Source: Streptomyces humi (GTDB lineage: Bacteria > Actinomycetota > Actinomycetes > Streptomycetales > Streptomycetaceae). Taken from it: a stretch of 64,000 bases of DNA. The notes below the pieces were generated by a model. That model made no database searches and was not told the DNA's origin. It saw only the letters and a list, made by a program, of their open reading frames with translations. Of the stretch, positions 1 to 10,500 are shown one piece after another. Where the stretch lies: assembly GCF_001005085.2 (NCBI RefSeq), contig NZ_LBMU02000012.1, forward strand, positions 54,391 to 118,390. The letters run 5' to 3'. The stretch's first letter is position 1. Each line of letters begins with the position of its first letter. A program made the translations under genes and the position numbers.

Positions 1-854
1 AAGACGATGTACGCCGCGAGCACCGGGAGCATCGCCATGACCAGGCCCGCGAAGAGGCCCGACCAGTCGCCCTTGTAGCCCTGGCTCACCGCCAGCTGGA
101 CCAGGCCCTGGGTGAGGACGTGCTTGTCGGGGTCCGTGTTCAGGACCGTCGGCAGCATGTACTGGTTCCACTGGCCGAGGAAGTTGAAGATCCCGACGCT
201 GATCAGGCCGGGCTTCGCCATCGGCAGCATGATCTGGAAGAACGTGCGGGTGTGCGAGGCGCCGTCGACGAAGGCGGCCTCGGCCACCGAGGTCGGCAGG
301 GTGCGGAAGAACGCCGTGAGGAAGAACACCGTGAACGGCAGCGAGTACGCGATGTAGACCAGGATCAGGCCGTGGATCGTGTTCAGCAGGCCCATGTTGT
401 TCACGACGTAGAACAGCGGGACCAGGGCGAGCATGATCGGGAAGCTCATGCCGCCGATGAACAGGTAGTAGATGAACCGGTTGCCCGGGAAGTCGAAGCG
501 GGCCAGGACGTAGGCCGCCATCGAGCCGAGGACCAGGGTGCCGATGAGCGAGCCGCCCACCACGAGGATGGTGTTCAGGAAGTAGTCGCTCATGTTCGCC
601 TGGGTCCAGGCCCGCGACCAGTTGTCGAAGTGCAGCTTGTCGGGCAGCGCCCAGGGCGAGCTGAAGATCGACCTGTCGTCCTTGAAGGAGGTCATCACCG
701 CCCACAGCAGCGGGGTGACCACCATGACCGCCCAGATGATCAGGATGCCGTGGGAGAAGGCGTTGAGGACCCCGCCCTCGCGCTTCGCCCGGGGCGGCTC
801 CGGCGCGGCGGGCTCGACCTTGGTGACGGTGACATCGGACTCGGTCGTCGTCAT
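1..854 (-). CDS. ngcG: Carbohydrate ABC transporter permease, NgcG-like (3' end outside window)
   Basis: Second inner-membrane subunit of a CUT1 sugar importer. Reading leftward from ATG at 854 the protein begins MTTTESDVTVTK, then shows several hydrophobic segments. It carries the inner-membrane permease loop: SVAEAAFVDGASHTRTFFQI is the EAA motif that docks on the ATPase. The reading frame is open to base 1 and ends in ...LPVLAAYIVF, so only the last short cytoplasmic tail is missing. The start lies 4 bp after the stop of the upstream permease gene, so the two are cotranscribed with the binding protein. No ATPase is present in the operon; CUT1 systems in Streptomyces commonly share the MsiK ATPase. 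The NgcG name rests on the binding protein and gene order, not on the permease itself. Confidence 0.85.
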   Translation of the reverse strand, partial: MTTTESDVTVTKVEPAAPEPPRAKREGGVLNAFSHGILIIWAVMVVTPLLWAVMTSFKDDRSIFSSPWALPDKLHFDNWSRAWTQANMSDYFLNTILVVGGSLIGTLVLGSMAAYVLARFDFPGNRFIYYLFIGGMSFPIMLALVPLFYVVNNMGLLNTIHGLILVYIAYSLPFTVFFLTAFFRTLPTSVAEAAFVDGASHTRTFFQIMLPMAKPGLISVGIFNFLGQWNQYMLPTVLNTDPDKHVLTQGLVQLAVSQGYKGDWSGLFAGLVMAMLPVLAAYIV

Positions 855-858
855 GGCT

Positions 859-1785
859 TCAGTACTCCAGCCGCTCGCGACGGCCCAGCCGCATCACGAC
901 CGCCGCGAAGGCGAGCGTGACGACCAGCAGGGCGACGCCGATGGTGGTGGCGTAGGCGGCCTGACCGTCCCGGAACGCCTTCTGGTACACGTACAGGACC
1001 AGCACAGTCGTCGAGTAGTCGGGGCCGCCCGGACCGGTCGTCATGATCTGTACGACCGCGAACGACTCGGCGCCCAGGGCGAGGATTCCCATGTACACCC
1101 AGCCGGACTGCACGGTGTCCCACAGCAGCGGCAGGGTGAGGCGGAAGAACGTGGTGGCGCGGCCGGCGCCGTCCAGCAGGGCGGCCTCGTAGAGATCCGT
1201 GGGGATGGACGCCATGCCCGCGGAGAAGAGGACCACGAAGAAACCGACCGTGGACCAGACCAGTACCGCCATCACGCACCACAGGGCGAGGCTCGGGTCG
1301 CCGAGCCAGAGCGGCTGGAGGCCGTCCAGACCGATCCCGCGCAGGAGTGAGTTGATCGCGCCGCTGTCCGGGTTGTACGCGAAGGCGAACAGCAGCGAGA
1401 CGATCGCGATCGAGAGCACCTGCGGGAAGAAATAGACGATCTTGTAGAAGGAGGAGCCGCGGACCCCGGAGACGACCGGGCCCCCGCGCCTTCTCCGGCC
1501 GCCGACATTGATCATGAAGGCGAAGAACAGCGCGAGGCTGATCGTCACCAGCGGCAGCACGACCGCGAACATCAAGCTGTGCTGCAAGGACTTCCAGAAG
1601 ATGTCGTCGTGGATCATCCTCCTGTAATTGTCCAGGCCGACCATCTTGAATTCGGGGCTGAGGCCCGTCCAGTCCGTGAACGAGTAGTAGATGGACTGGA
1701 CGAAGGGCCACACCACGAAGAGCGCGTACAGTCCCAGGGGCAATGCCAGAAACCCCACGATGAACCGGTACTTGCCGTGCTGCAT
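859..1785 (-). CDS. ngcF: Carbohydrate ABC transporter permease, NgcF-like
   Basis: First permease of the CUT1-type sugar importer, 308 aa from ATG at 1785 (MQHGKYRFIVGFLALPLG). About six membrane segments are visible. The EAA loop reads DLYEAALLDGAGRATTFFRL near residue 215. Family members of this size (about 300 aa) are standard. The longer open frame to 2442 overlaps the binding-protein gene in another frame and is discarded. It sits between the lipoprotein gene (stop 29 bp upstream) and the second permease (4 bp downstream), the usual E-F-G operon order. Substrate is inferred from the binding protein: N-acetylglucosamine/chitobiose or another oligosaccharide. Confidence 0.88.
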   Translation of the reverse strand: MQHGKYRFIVGFLALPLGLYALFVVWPFVQSIYYSFTDWTGLSPEFKMVGLDNYRRMIHDDIFWKSLQHSLMFAVVLPLVTISLALFFAFMINVGGRRRRGGPVVSGVRGSSFYKIVYFFPQVLSIAIVSLLFAFAYNPDSGAINSLLRGIGLDGLQPLWLGDPSLALWCVMAVLVWSTVGFFVVLFSAGMASIPTDLYEAALLDGAGRATTFFRLTLPLLWDTVQSGWVYMGILALGAESFAVVQIMTTGPGGPDYSTTVLVLYVYQKAFRDGQAAYATTIGVALLVVTLAFAAVVMRLGRRERLEY

Positions 1786-1814
1786 CGCCACTCCGGTGCC
1801 GTCAGGTCCGTCGG

Positions 1815-3290
1815 TTACTGGTGCTTGTAGTGCTTGATCGAGGTGTCCTTGGCCGCCTCGTCGGCGAAGCCCTGGATCTTCTTGATGGCCTCCGCCGGGG
1901 TCAGCCGGCCGGCCATCATCTCGCCGAGACCGGCGACACCGATCTTCTCCTTCTGGAGCTGTACGTACCAGTCCTGGAGCCGCGGGTTGACCACGTTCGA
2001 ACCGGCCAGCTTCAGCGCGGCCACACCCGAGGTGAGGCCGGGGGTGAGGGTGATGCCGTCGGTGCCGCCGTTGTAGGCGGTCAGCGACTTCACCTTCGAC
2101 GTGAAGTTCTTGGAGGAGGCCTCGCTGAGCATGATGCGCAGCTGCTCCATGCCGCCCTCGGCGTTCTTCGCCTTGGCCGGGACGATGAACGGCTCGCCGC
2201 CGGAGGCCCAGATGGTGCCGAACGGCATCTTGTCGCTCTTGTCGATGCCGGTGGGCGCGGAGACCGCGAGGTTGAAGTCGGCGGGGATGACGTTCGCCGA
2301 CTCGTTCTCCACCCAGGAGCCGTTCGGGATGAACAGCGCCTTGCCCTGCGCCCAGGCGGTCTGCGACTGGATGTGGTCGAGACCCGGGGTGCCCTTGAGG
2401 ATGTAGCCCTTCTTGTAGAGCTCGTAGTACGCCTCGAAACACGCCTTGACGGCCGGGTGTTTCCAGGCGTTCGGCTCCAGGTTGTCGATCGCGTTCAGGA
2501 CCTCCACGCCGCCGACCTTGCCGATCATCGGGTAGAGCGAGAAGGGGATGTAGTACGGGTACTTGCCCGCGTAGGTCCAGCCGGCCATCCCCTTCTTCTT
2601 GGCCTTCTCACAGACGGCGATCATCTGGTCCCAGGTCTGCGGGTACTCCGCGTCCAGCGAGTCCAGGGCCTTCTGGGAGTACCAGACGCCGTAGACCGTG
2701 TAGGCGTAGTACATGATCCAGACCGGGTCGCCGTCGAACTGGCCCATCTCGACGATGCCGGGGCGCAGCGTGTCGCGCACCTTCTTGTTCGGGTCGTCGT
2801 ACGACGGCGCGTCGAGCAGCGGTGTGAGGTCGGCCAGCTGGTTCTTGCCGACCAGCACGCCCATGTCCATCTGCTCGGCGCCGGAGTTGTCGATGAGGTC
2901 CGGCGGGGTGCCCTGGTTGAAGCGGGGCTGGAGGGTGGACTGGATCTTCTGGGTGGCGGAGAACTTGACCTTGGCCTTCGGGAAGTCCTTCTGGTAGATC
3001 TTCACCGCGTCCTGGGCGTACTCCTTGCCGAAGCCGCCGTCGAAGAGGACGAATTCCAGCTGCGCGGTCTCGTTGACGCCGAGCGGGTTCTTCGCCGTCT
3101 TCTTGCCCGCATTGTCCTTGGACTGGCCGCCACCGCCGCTGCTGGCGCAGGCGGAGAGGAATCCGACGGTGGGGACCGAAATCAGGCCGAGCGCGGCGGA
3201 CCGCTTGATCAGATCGCGGCGGCCGACACCCTCGGAACCGGGGGTCGCCGCGGAATCGGAACCGTGGCTCGCTGCGGAAGTGGATCCCAT
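1815..3290 (-). CDS. ngcE: NgcE-type sugar-binding lipoprotein (N-acetylglucosamine/chitobiose ABC transporter)
   Basis: Extracellular solute-binding protein, 491 aa. The N-terminus has a twin-arginine motif (GRRDLIKRS), a hydrophobic stretch and a lipobox LSAC, so it should be exported by Tat and anchored as a lipoprotein. The mature part has the SBP_bac_1 fold pattern, including PPDLIDNSGAEQMDMG and GSWVENESANVIPADFN. I chose ATG at 3290, preceded by GAGG eight bases away; TTG at 3296 is an in-frame alternative. The overall pattern fits the NgcE family known from S. olivaceoviridis. The neighbouring acnA and XRE-murA genes fit the S. coelicolor context of that operon as I remember it. The adjacent secreted alpha-mannosidases leave open a different glycan substrate. 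Confidence 0.8.
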   Translation of the reverse strand: MGSTSAASHGSDSAATPGSEGVGRRDLIKRSAALGLISVPTVGFLSACASSGGGGQSKDNAGKKTAKNPLGVNETAQLEFVLFDGGFGKEYAQDAVKIYQKDFPKAKVKFSATQKIQSTLQPRFNQGTPPDLIDNSGAEQMDMGVLVGKNQLADLTPLLDAPSYDDPNKKVRDTLRPGIVEMGQFDGDPVWIMYYAYTVYGVWYSQKALDSLDAEYPQTWDQMIAVCEKAKKKGMAGWTYAGKYPYYIPFSLYPMIGKVGGVEVLNAIDNLEPNAWKHPAVKACFEAYYELYKKGYILKGTPGLDHIQSQTAWAQGKALFIPNGSWVENESANVIPADFNLAVSAPTGIDKSDKMPFGTIWASGGEPFIVPAKAKNAEGGMEQLRIMLSEASSKNFTSKVKSLTAYNGGTDGITLTPGLTSGVAALKLAGSNVVNPRLQDWYVQLQKEKIGVAGLGEMMAGRLTPAEAIKKIQGFADEAAKDTSIKHYKHQ

Positions 3291-3394
3291 GCTCAAGTCC
3301 TCGCCTTCTCCAGGACTCAGGCGGTGAACCGGATCCTCCCGGCACCGCGGTCGGGTAGTGCTGGGTCATGCAGGAAGTCATGCGGGAAACGCCG

Positions 3395-3410
3395 ACAGGT
3401 ATAGTCCACT
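3395..3410. promoter_or_regulatory. Candidate DasR (dre-like) site upstream of ngcE
   Basis: ACAGGTATAGTCCACT resembles the dre consensus (core TGGTCTAGACCA) at about 12 of 16 positions and lies about 105 bp before the ngcE start. DasR controls GlcNAc and chitin uptake genes in Streptomyces. The match is imperfect and is offered as a candidate only. The rest of the 350-bp divergent gap (3291-3641) holds the promoters of ngcE and the mannosidase gene and the palindrome at 3602. Confidence 0.3.
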
Positions 3411-3601
3411 TCCCGCCAGCGGGGCAAGATCGAATGCAAGGTTCGCCGCTGGTCTTTTCCTAGTTGAGACCTCTCGGAAATATGAGCGACCTGTGTACGC
3501 CTTGCCGGAAAAAGACGCGACATAGCCCCCTGAATGCCGCAGCCAACACCCTTGACATCACCGGCCACTTGACCACCTACTGGTTCCTGCGCCAGTCAGC
3601 T

Positions 3602-3613
3602 GACAACGTTGTC
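3602..3613. promoter_or_regulatory. Perfect palindrome GACAACGTTGTC, LacI-family-type operator
   Basis: A 12-bp perfect palindrome with a central CG lies 28 bp before the GH92 start codon at 3642. An identical copy lies at 10987-10998, upstream of the second GH92 gene. A central CG palindrome of this kind is typical of LacI/GalR-family operators. The position just ahead of the RBS would suit repression by roadblock or promoter overlap. No LacI-type gene is in the window. Confidence 0.7.
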
Positions 3614-3641
3614 TCACGTGGCAGGGAGGGTACCCGTTTTG

Positions 3642-6600
3642 ATGCAGCGGAAGACGCAGCGAAGAACAGGACACAGATCCGGTACGGCGGTCGTGATCAC
3701 GGCCGCCGTGGTCATGGCGCTGAGTTCCCAGGCCGCGGTCGCCCTGCCCGCCGAGGCGCCGGCCGCCACGACCCGGTTCGCGTCCTCGTTCGAGTCCGGC
3801 GATCCGGCACCGGACTGGACGGACACCGTAGACACGGACCCGACGGGCGCCCCGCGCGCCTCGGGCGTCGACGGCGGCTACAGCACCGGCATCCCCGGCA
3901 ACGTCACCGACCACGTGACCGATCTGCGGGCGAGCGGCGAGAACACCGGCGCCGGCGAGGTGAAGGAGAACCTGGCCGACGGCGAGTCGGGCACCAAGTG
4001 GCTCACCTTCGCACCCACCGGCTGGGTGGAGTTCGACTTCGACAAGGCCGTCAAGCTCGTGACGTACGCCCTCACCTCGGCCAACGACTACGACGAGCGC
4101 GACCCCAAGGACTGGACCCTCCAGGGCTCGACCGACGGCAAGGACTGGAAGACCCTCGACACCCGGACCGACGAGTCCTTCTCCGAGCGGTTCCAGACGA
4201 AGTCGTACGACCTCTCCGCGCCGGCCGAGTACCAGCACTTCCGGCTCGACGTCACGAAGAACAACGGCGCCCCGGACATCCTCCAGATCGCCGACGTCCA
4301 GTTCTCCACGGGCGGCAGCGGCGGCCCGGTGCCGCAGGACATGCTCTCGCTGGTCGACCACGGGCCGAACGGCTCCCCCACCGCGAAGGCGCGGGCCGGG
4401 TTCACCGGCACCCACGCGCTGCGCTACGCCGGCCGGCACACCTCGACCGGCCGCGCGTACTCGTACAACAAGGTCTTCGACGTGGACGTGAAGGTCGGCC
4501 GCGACACCCGGCTGTCGTACCGGATCTTCCCCTCGATGGCCGACGGCGACCGGGACTACGACGCCACCGACGTGTCGGTGGACCTGGCCTTCACCGACGG
4601 CACCTACCTGAGCGAGCTCGGAGCAGTGGACCAGCACGGGTTCACGCTCTCCCCGCGCGGGCAGGGCGCGTCGAAGGCGCTGTACGTCAACCAGTGGAAC
4701 GACGTCTCGTCGGAGATCGGCTCGGTCGCGGCGGGCCGGACGGTCGACCGGATCCTGGTGGGGTACGACTCCCCCGCGGGCCCGGCGAGGTTCCGCGGCT
4801 GGATCGACGACGTGTCCCTGAGGCCGGTGGCCCCCGAGAGGCCCCGGGCGCACCTGTCCGACTACGCGCTGACCACCCGCGGCACCAACTCCAGCGGCAG
4901 CTTCTCGCGCGGCAACAACTTCCCGGCGACGGCGCTGCCGCACGGCTTCAACTTCTGGACGCCGGTGACCAACGCGTCCTCGCTCAGCTGGCTGTACGAG
5001 TACGCGCGGGCCAACAACGACGCCAACCTGCCCACGATCCAGGCGTTCAGCGCCAGCCACGAGCCGAGCCCCTGGATGGGCGACCGGCAGACCTTCCAGG
5101 TGATGCCCTCGGTCGCGGCCGGCACCCCGGACACCGGCCGGGAGGCACGCGAACTGGCCTTCCGGCACGAGAACGAGACCGCCCGGCCCTACTACTACGG
5201 GGTGCGGTTCGAGAACGGGCTGAAGGCCGAGATAGCGCCGACCGACCACGCGGCCGCGCTCCGCTTCACCTACCCGGGCACGGACGCGAGCGTGGTGTTC
5301 GACAACGTCACCGAGCAGGCCGGCCTGACCCTCGACAAGGAGAACGGGGTCGTCACCGGCTACTCGGACGTCAAGTCCGGCCTGTCCACCGGCGCCACCC
5401 GCCTCTTCGTCTACGGCGTCTTCGACAAGCCGGTGACCGGTGGCGACTCCAGCGGGGTGAAGGGCTACCTGCGCTTCGACGCGGGCGACGACCACACCGT
5501 GACGCTCCGCCTCGCCACCTCCCTGATCAGCGTCGACCAGGCGAAGGACAACCTGCGCCAGGAGATCCCGGACGGCACCTCCTTCGGCACGGTGAAGACA
5601 CGCGCCCAGCGGGTCTGGGACCGGCTGCTCGGCAAGGTGGAGGTGGAGGGCGCGACGGCCGACCAGCTGACCACCCTCTACTCCAGCATGTACCGGCTGT
5701 ATCTGTACCCCAACTCCGGCTTCGAGAAGGTCGGTTCGAAGGACCAGTACGCCTCCCCGTTCTCCCCGATGACCAGCCAGGACACCCCGACGCACACCGG
5801 CGCGAAGATCGTGGACGGCAAGGTCTACGTCAACAACGGGTTCTGGGACACGTACCGGACGACCTGGCCGGCGTACAGCCTGCTGACGCCTTCCCAGGCG
5901 GGCGAGATGGTCGACGGCTTCGTCCAGCAGTACAAGGACGGCGGCTGGACCTCCCGCTGGTCCTCCCCCGGCTACGCCGACCTGATGACCGGCACCTCCT
6001 CGGACGTGGCGTTCGCGGACGCCTACGTCAAGGGCGTGCACTTCGACGCCGAGTCGGCCTACGACGCGGCCGTGAAGAACGCGACGGTGGTACCGCCGTC
6101 CTCGGGCGTCGGCCGCAAGGGCATGTCCACCTCCCCCTTCCTCGGCTACACCAGCGACGACACCCGCGAGGGCCTGTCCTGGGCGATGGAGGGCTACGTC
6201 AACGACTACGGCATCGCCGAGATGGGCAAGGCGCTCTACAAGAAGACGGGCGAGAAGCGGTACAAGGAGGAGTCGGACTACTTCCTCAACCGCGCCCGGG
6301 ACTACGTGAACCTCTTCGACTCCGGGGCCGGCTTCTTCCAGGGCAAGGACGCCCAGGGCAGGTGGCGGGTGGACTCGTCGTCGTACGACCCGCGGGTGTG
6401 GGGCTACGACTACACCGAGACCAACGGCTGGGGTTACGCCTTCACCGCCCCCCAGGACAGCCGGGGCCTCGCCAACCTGTACGGCGGCCGGTCCGGCCTC
6501 GCCGACAAGCTCGACGAGTTCTTCGCGACGCCCGAGACGGCCTCTCCCGACTTCGTCGGCTCCTACGGCGGGGTCATCCACGAGATGACCGAGGCCCGGG

Positions 6601-7454
6601 ACGTCCGGATGGGCATGTACGGCCACTCCAACCAGGTCGCCCACCACGTGATCTACATGTACGACGCGGCCGGCGAGCCCTGGAAGGCGCAGGCCCACGT
6701 CCGGGAGGCGCTCTCCCGGCTCTACGTCGGCAGCGAGATCGGCCAGGGCTACCACGGCGACGAGGACAACGGCGAGCAGTCGGCCTGGTACCTCTTCTCG
6801 GCCCTCGGCTTCTACCCGCTGGTGATGGGCAGCGGCGACTACTCGATCGGCTCCCCGCTGTTCAAGAAGGCGACCGTCCACCTGGAGAACGGCCGCGACC
6901 TGGTGATCCGCGCGCCGCGCAACAGCGCCGGGAACGTCTACGTCCAGGGCGTCCGGGTCGACGGCCGCACCTGGAACTCGACCTCGCTCCCCCACTCCCT
7001 CGTCTCCCAGGGCGGGACGATCGACTTCGCGATGGGCCCCGAGCCGTCGGCCTGGGGCACGGGCAGGAACGCCGGTCCGGTCTCGATCACCCAGGACGAC
7101 AAGGTCCCGGCGCCGCGCGTGGACGTCCTGAAGCCTCAGGGCGCCCTGTTCGACAACACGTCGGCCACCCAGGAGACGGTGGCGTCGGTGGACCTGCCGG
7201 CGACCGGGCCGGTCAAGGGGATCCAGTACACGCTCACCTCACCGTCGGACCACGCCAAGGCCCCGACGGGCTGGACCCTTCAGGCCTCGACGGACGGCAC
7301 CGACTGGCGGACGGTGGACCGGCGGACGGCTCAGACCTTCGACTGGGACCTCCAGACCAGGGCGTTCACCGTCCAGCAGCCCGGGACGTACGCGCACTAC
7401 CGGCTGGTCCTGGACGGTGAATCGACGCTGGCGGAGGTGGAGTTGCTGGCCTGA
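3642..7454 (+). CDS. Secreted GH92 alpha-mannosidase with discoidin-like domains
   Basis: Glycoside hydrolase family 92 enzyme, 1270 aa, expected to be a Ca2+-dependent exo-alpha-mannosidase acting outside the cell on mannan or N-glycans. It has a Sec signal peptide (MQRKTQRR..., hydrophobic core VVITAAVVMALSS, cut after about residue 35-40). A F5/8-type (CBM32-like) domain follows at about 60-220 (DWTLQGSTDGKDWKTL). The GH92 N-lobe starts near 410 (GNNFPATALPHGFNFW). The catalytic lobe carries HEMTEARDVRMGMYGHSNQ and GDEDNGEQSAWYLFSALGFY, the GH92 hallmark. A second discoidin-like segment (GWTLQASTDGTDWRTVDRR) closes the protein. ATG 3642 is preceded by GGAGGG 11 bases away; TTG 3639 and an upstream extension are less likely. 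It converges with another GH92 gene. Confidence 0.93.
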   Translation: MQRKTQRRTGHRSGTAVVITAAVVMALSSQAAVALPAEAPAATTRFASSFESGDPAPDWTDTVDTDPTGAPRASGVDGGYSTGIPGNVTDHVTDLRASGENTGAGEVKENLADGESGTKWLTFAPTGWVEFDFDKAVKLVTYALTSANDYDERDPKDWTLQGSTDGKDWKTLDTRTDESFSERFQTKSYDLSAPAEYQHFRLDVTKNNGAPDILQIADVQFSTGGSGGPVPQDMLSLVDHGPNGSPTAKARAGFTGTHALRYAGRHTSTGRAYSYNKVFDVDVKVGRDTRLSYRIFPSMADGDRDYDATDVSVDLAFTDGTYLSELGAVDQHGFTLSPRGQGASKALYVNQWNDVSSEIGSVAAGRTVDRILVGYDSPAGPARFRGWIDDVSLRPVAPERPRAHLSDYALTTRGTNSSGSFSRGNNFPATALPHGFNFWTPVTNASSLSWLYEYARANNDANLPTIQAFSASHEPSPWMGDRQTFQVMPSVAAGTPDTGREARELAFRHENETARPYYYGVRFENGLKAEIAPTDHAAALRFTYPGTDASVVFDNVTEQAGLTLDKENGVVTGYSDVKSGLSTGATRLFVYGVFDKPVTGGDSSGVKGYLRFDAGDDHTVTLRLATSLISVDQAKDNLRQEIPDGTSFGTVKTRAQRVWDRLLGKVEVEGATADQLTTLYSSMYRLYLYPNSGFEKVGSKDQYASPFSPMTSQDTPTHTGAKIVDGKVYVNNGFWDTYRTTWPAYSLLTPSQAGEMVDGFVQQYKDGGWTSRWSSPGYADLMTGTSSDVAFADAYVKGVHFDAESAYDAAVKNATVVPPSSGVGRKGMSTSPFLGYTSDDTREGLSWAMEGYVNDYGIAEMGKALYKKTGEKRYKEESDYFLNRARDYVNLFDSGAGFFQGKDAQGRWRVDSSSYDPRVWGYDYTETNGWGYAFTAPQDSRGLANLYGGRSGLADKLDEFFATPETASPDFVGSYGGVIHEMTEARDVRMGMYGHSNQVAHHVIYMYDAAGEPWKAQAHVREALSRLYVGSEIGQGYHGDEDNGEQSAWYLFSALGFYPLVMGSGDYSIGSPLFKKATVHLENGRDLVIRAPRNSAGNVYVQGVRVDGRTWNSTSLPHSLVSQGGTIDFAMGPEPSAWGTGRNAGPVSITQDDKVPAPRVDVLKPQGALFDNTSATQETVASVDLPATGPVKGIQYTLTSPSDHAKAPTGWTLQASTDGTDWRTVDRRTAQTFDWDLQTRAFTVQQPGTYAHYRLVLDGESTLAEVELLA

Positions 7455-7475
7455 GGCCACGGCACGGCAGGACCG

Positions 7476-7504
7476 GGGGCGGGCCCGAAGCGGGCCCGCC
7501 CCCT
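7476..7504. terminator. Bidirectional stem-loop between convergent GH92 genes
   Basis: A perfect 13-bp GC stem (GGGGGCGGGCCCG and its complement) with a 3-nt loop lies in the 58-bp gap between the two converging mannosidase genes. It has no strong T tract, as is common in Streptomyces. Confidence 0.85.
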
Positions 7505-7512
7505 CTCCGTTC

Positions 7513-10500
7513 TCAGCCGGTGGCGAGGGTGAACACGTGCAGGTCGCCGTTGTCGGGCAGCCGGACGCTCCTGACGGTCTTCCCGTCCGGCGCGGTGAAC
7601 GGCTCGGTGGCGAAGACATAGGTGGCCACCGGGTCCTGGTCCGCGCCCGCCACGTTGCGGTACGCGCTCCTCGCCACGATCTCGTTGCCGTACTGGACCG
7701 AGCCGCCTCCGCCGCCGATGGTCCAGTCGGTGAAGGAGAGACCGACCGTGCCGGTGGTGCCGTCGGTGTAGGTGACGGTCGCCATGGCGGACTGGTTGCC
7801 GTTGGTGGCGCTGCCGAGGAACGACAGCCTGGCCGCGGGGGTGGGGAGTTCGATGGTCTGGGCGTTCGCCGTCGCGTTGTCGGGGCGGCCCGCGGGGGCG
7901 TCCGGCCAGGTGAAGGCCAGGCCGTCGACCGTGCCCTGGGCGCCCGCGGTGAGACCGCCCGCCGCGAGGGCCTGGCGGGAGTAGCTCCAGCCGCCGCCGT
8001 CGAAGTCGGCCTCGGCGTGGTCTCCGGAGTCGTCCGAGACCCCGGTGTTGTCGTAGGCCGCGAGCAGGGTGCCGGGCGCGGCCACGGTCAGGGCGACCGG
8101 CTGGGCGTAGGAGCTGTCGGCGGAGGTCACCGTGACCCGCGCGTCGTAGTGGCCCTGGGGGGTGTCGGGGGTGGTGGCGAGAGTGATCCGCTGGGAGCCG
8201 TCGGTCACGGTGCCCTCGGCGGGGGTGGCCGTGACGCCGTCCGGGGTCTCGACGCGGAAACGGACCTCGGGGCCGGTGCCGCCGGTCAGGGACAGCGCCC
8301 GGATGTCGACCTGCGCGCTGTCGCCCGGGGCGAGCGTCGCGGCCGTCGGGCCGACGCCGATCTGGTACGGCTGCTCACCCTGCCGGAAGGACGGCGGCGG
8401 GGACGCCGTGCCCCAGGTGCGGTTCGGGGTGGCGGAGAGGGTGTAGTCGAGCCGGCCGCCGTCGCGGACGAACGAGCTGTCCAGCCAAGGACGGTCGCTG
8501 GTACGGCCGTCGACCTTCAGGGACTGGACGTACGGGGCGCCCGACGCGGCGCCCCGGGCCCGTACGGAGATGTCGTTGCCGTCCGGGCGGTCGATCTCCA
8601 CCCGCTCGAACAGGGGTGAGGCGAGGACGAGTTCGGCGCGGGACGGGACCTGGGGGTACATGCCGAGCGCCGAGAAGACGTACCAGGCGGACATCGCGCC
8701 CAGGTCGTCGTTGCCGGGGATGCCGCCCGGGCCGGTCGACCACAGGGAGGTCACCGCCGCGCGGACGGTCTCCTGCGTCTTGTAGGGGGCGCCCGCGTAG
8801 TCGTACAGGTAGGGCACGTTGATCGAGGGCTCGTTGTCGAGTTCGGACTTGTCGCCGCCGCTGCCGGTGAAGGCCCAGCCGCCGTCGCTGTCGTGGAAGA
8901 AGGCGTCGAGGCGGGCGCGGGCCCGGTCGGTGCCGCCCATCGCGGCGAAGAGACCGGCCGGGTCGTGCGGAACCATCCAGGTGTACTGGGCGGCCGTGCC
9001 CTCCACGAACCCGTTGCCGGTGGCCGGGGTGAAGCCGGTGACCCAGCTGCCGTCCGCCCTGCGGTTGGCGATGTAGCCGCCGGTGGGGTCGGCGGCGATG
9101 TCGAAGTTGTTCTGCCACCACTGGGCGCGGTCGGCGAAGACGGTCGCCGTGCTCTTCTCCCCCGCTGCCGCGGCGAGTTGGGAGAGGGAGAAGTCGGCGG
9201 TCGACATCTCGAGGGTCTCGGCGGCGCCGCCCCAGGCGTTGGAGACAGCCGGCATGTAGTGCTTGTCCAGGTATTTGTCCAGGGACGGGCGCTGGCCCAC
9301 GGACAGCACCGGCTTGCCCGCCGCGGAGAGGTCCTGGGCCGTGGGAACCGTCGCCGCCCGCACCAGGGAGGCCAGCGCGCCCTTCAGGTCGAAGCCGGTG
9401 CCGCCGAAGGCGCGGATGCCGGCCAGGGCGGTCGGCGCGGGGTCGCCGTTCATCACGTGGGTGCCCTTGGCGCCGTGCAGCCAGCGGTCCCAGGTGCCGC
9501 CGTTCTGCCGGGCGAGTTCGTAGAGCGACTGGGCGACGTCCGAGCCGGTGCGCGGGTCGAGCAGGGTCAGCAGCTGGACCTGGTCGCGGTAGACGTCCCA
9601 GCCGGAGAAGGTGCCGTACTGGGCCCGGTGACCGCGGCCCACACGGTGGACCTCGTCGTCGCTGCCCCGGTAGCGGCCGTCGGCGTCGCTGATCACGTTC
9701 GGGTGGAAGAGCGAGTGGTAGAGCGCGGTGTAGAAGGTGGTGCGCTCGGCGTCGGTGCCGCCGCCCACCCGGACGGCGCCCAGGCGGTCGCGCCAGGCGC
9801 GGTGGGCCGCGGCTCGGACGGCGTCGAAGGAGCGGCCCGGCGGGTTCTCCGCCCTGAGGTTGGCCTCGGCGGCGGCCCGGCTGACGTACGAGATGCCGAC
9901 CTTGACGTTCACCGGCCCGCTGCCGGGCGCGAACTCGACGTACCCGCCGGCCCCCTTGCCCGCCACGGGCCGTCCACCGGTGGCGAAACCGCCGGTGCCG
10001 CCGGACGCGCTGGTCGAACCCGGGCTCAGCCTGTCGTCCTGCCAGGTGCCGGTCGCGGCGAAGGCGCGGTCGAAGCGGGCGGTGAAGTAGAGGGTGTAGT
10101 AGGCGCGTCGGCCCTCGGGATCGAGGTAGCCGCAGAAGTCGCCGGAGGTGACCGAGCCGGAGACGGTCCGGGTGTCCGGGTCGATGGTGACCGTCGAATC
10201 CGCGGAGCCCACCTCGGAGTTGGCGGTGCGGACGAGGAGCGAGGCGGGCTTGTCGGCGGGATAGCCGAACCGCGCCGAGCCGGTGCGGGCGGTCGCGGTG
10301 AGGTCGGCGGTGACCCCGGAGGCCAGGCCCACCTTGTAGTGGCCGGGCTCGGCGGTCTCGTCGGTGTGGCTGAAGTCCGAGGCGTAGACGGCGTCCTTGG
10401 TGTCGCTCGCGGGTGACGAGGTGACCTCGCCCGCGTACGGGAAGAACGGGATGTCGCCGCTGCCGCCCGCGCAGCCGGTGCCGGACATGTGGGTGAGGCT

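Noticed and set aside
859..2442. Extended permease frame of 527 codons
   Set aside because: The first 219 codons overlap the binding-protein gene in another frame and read as Arg/Gly-rich noise; the real permease starts at 1785.
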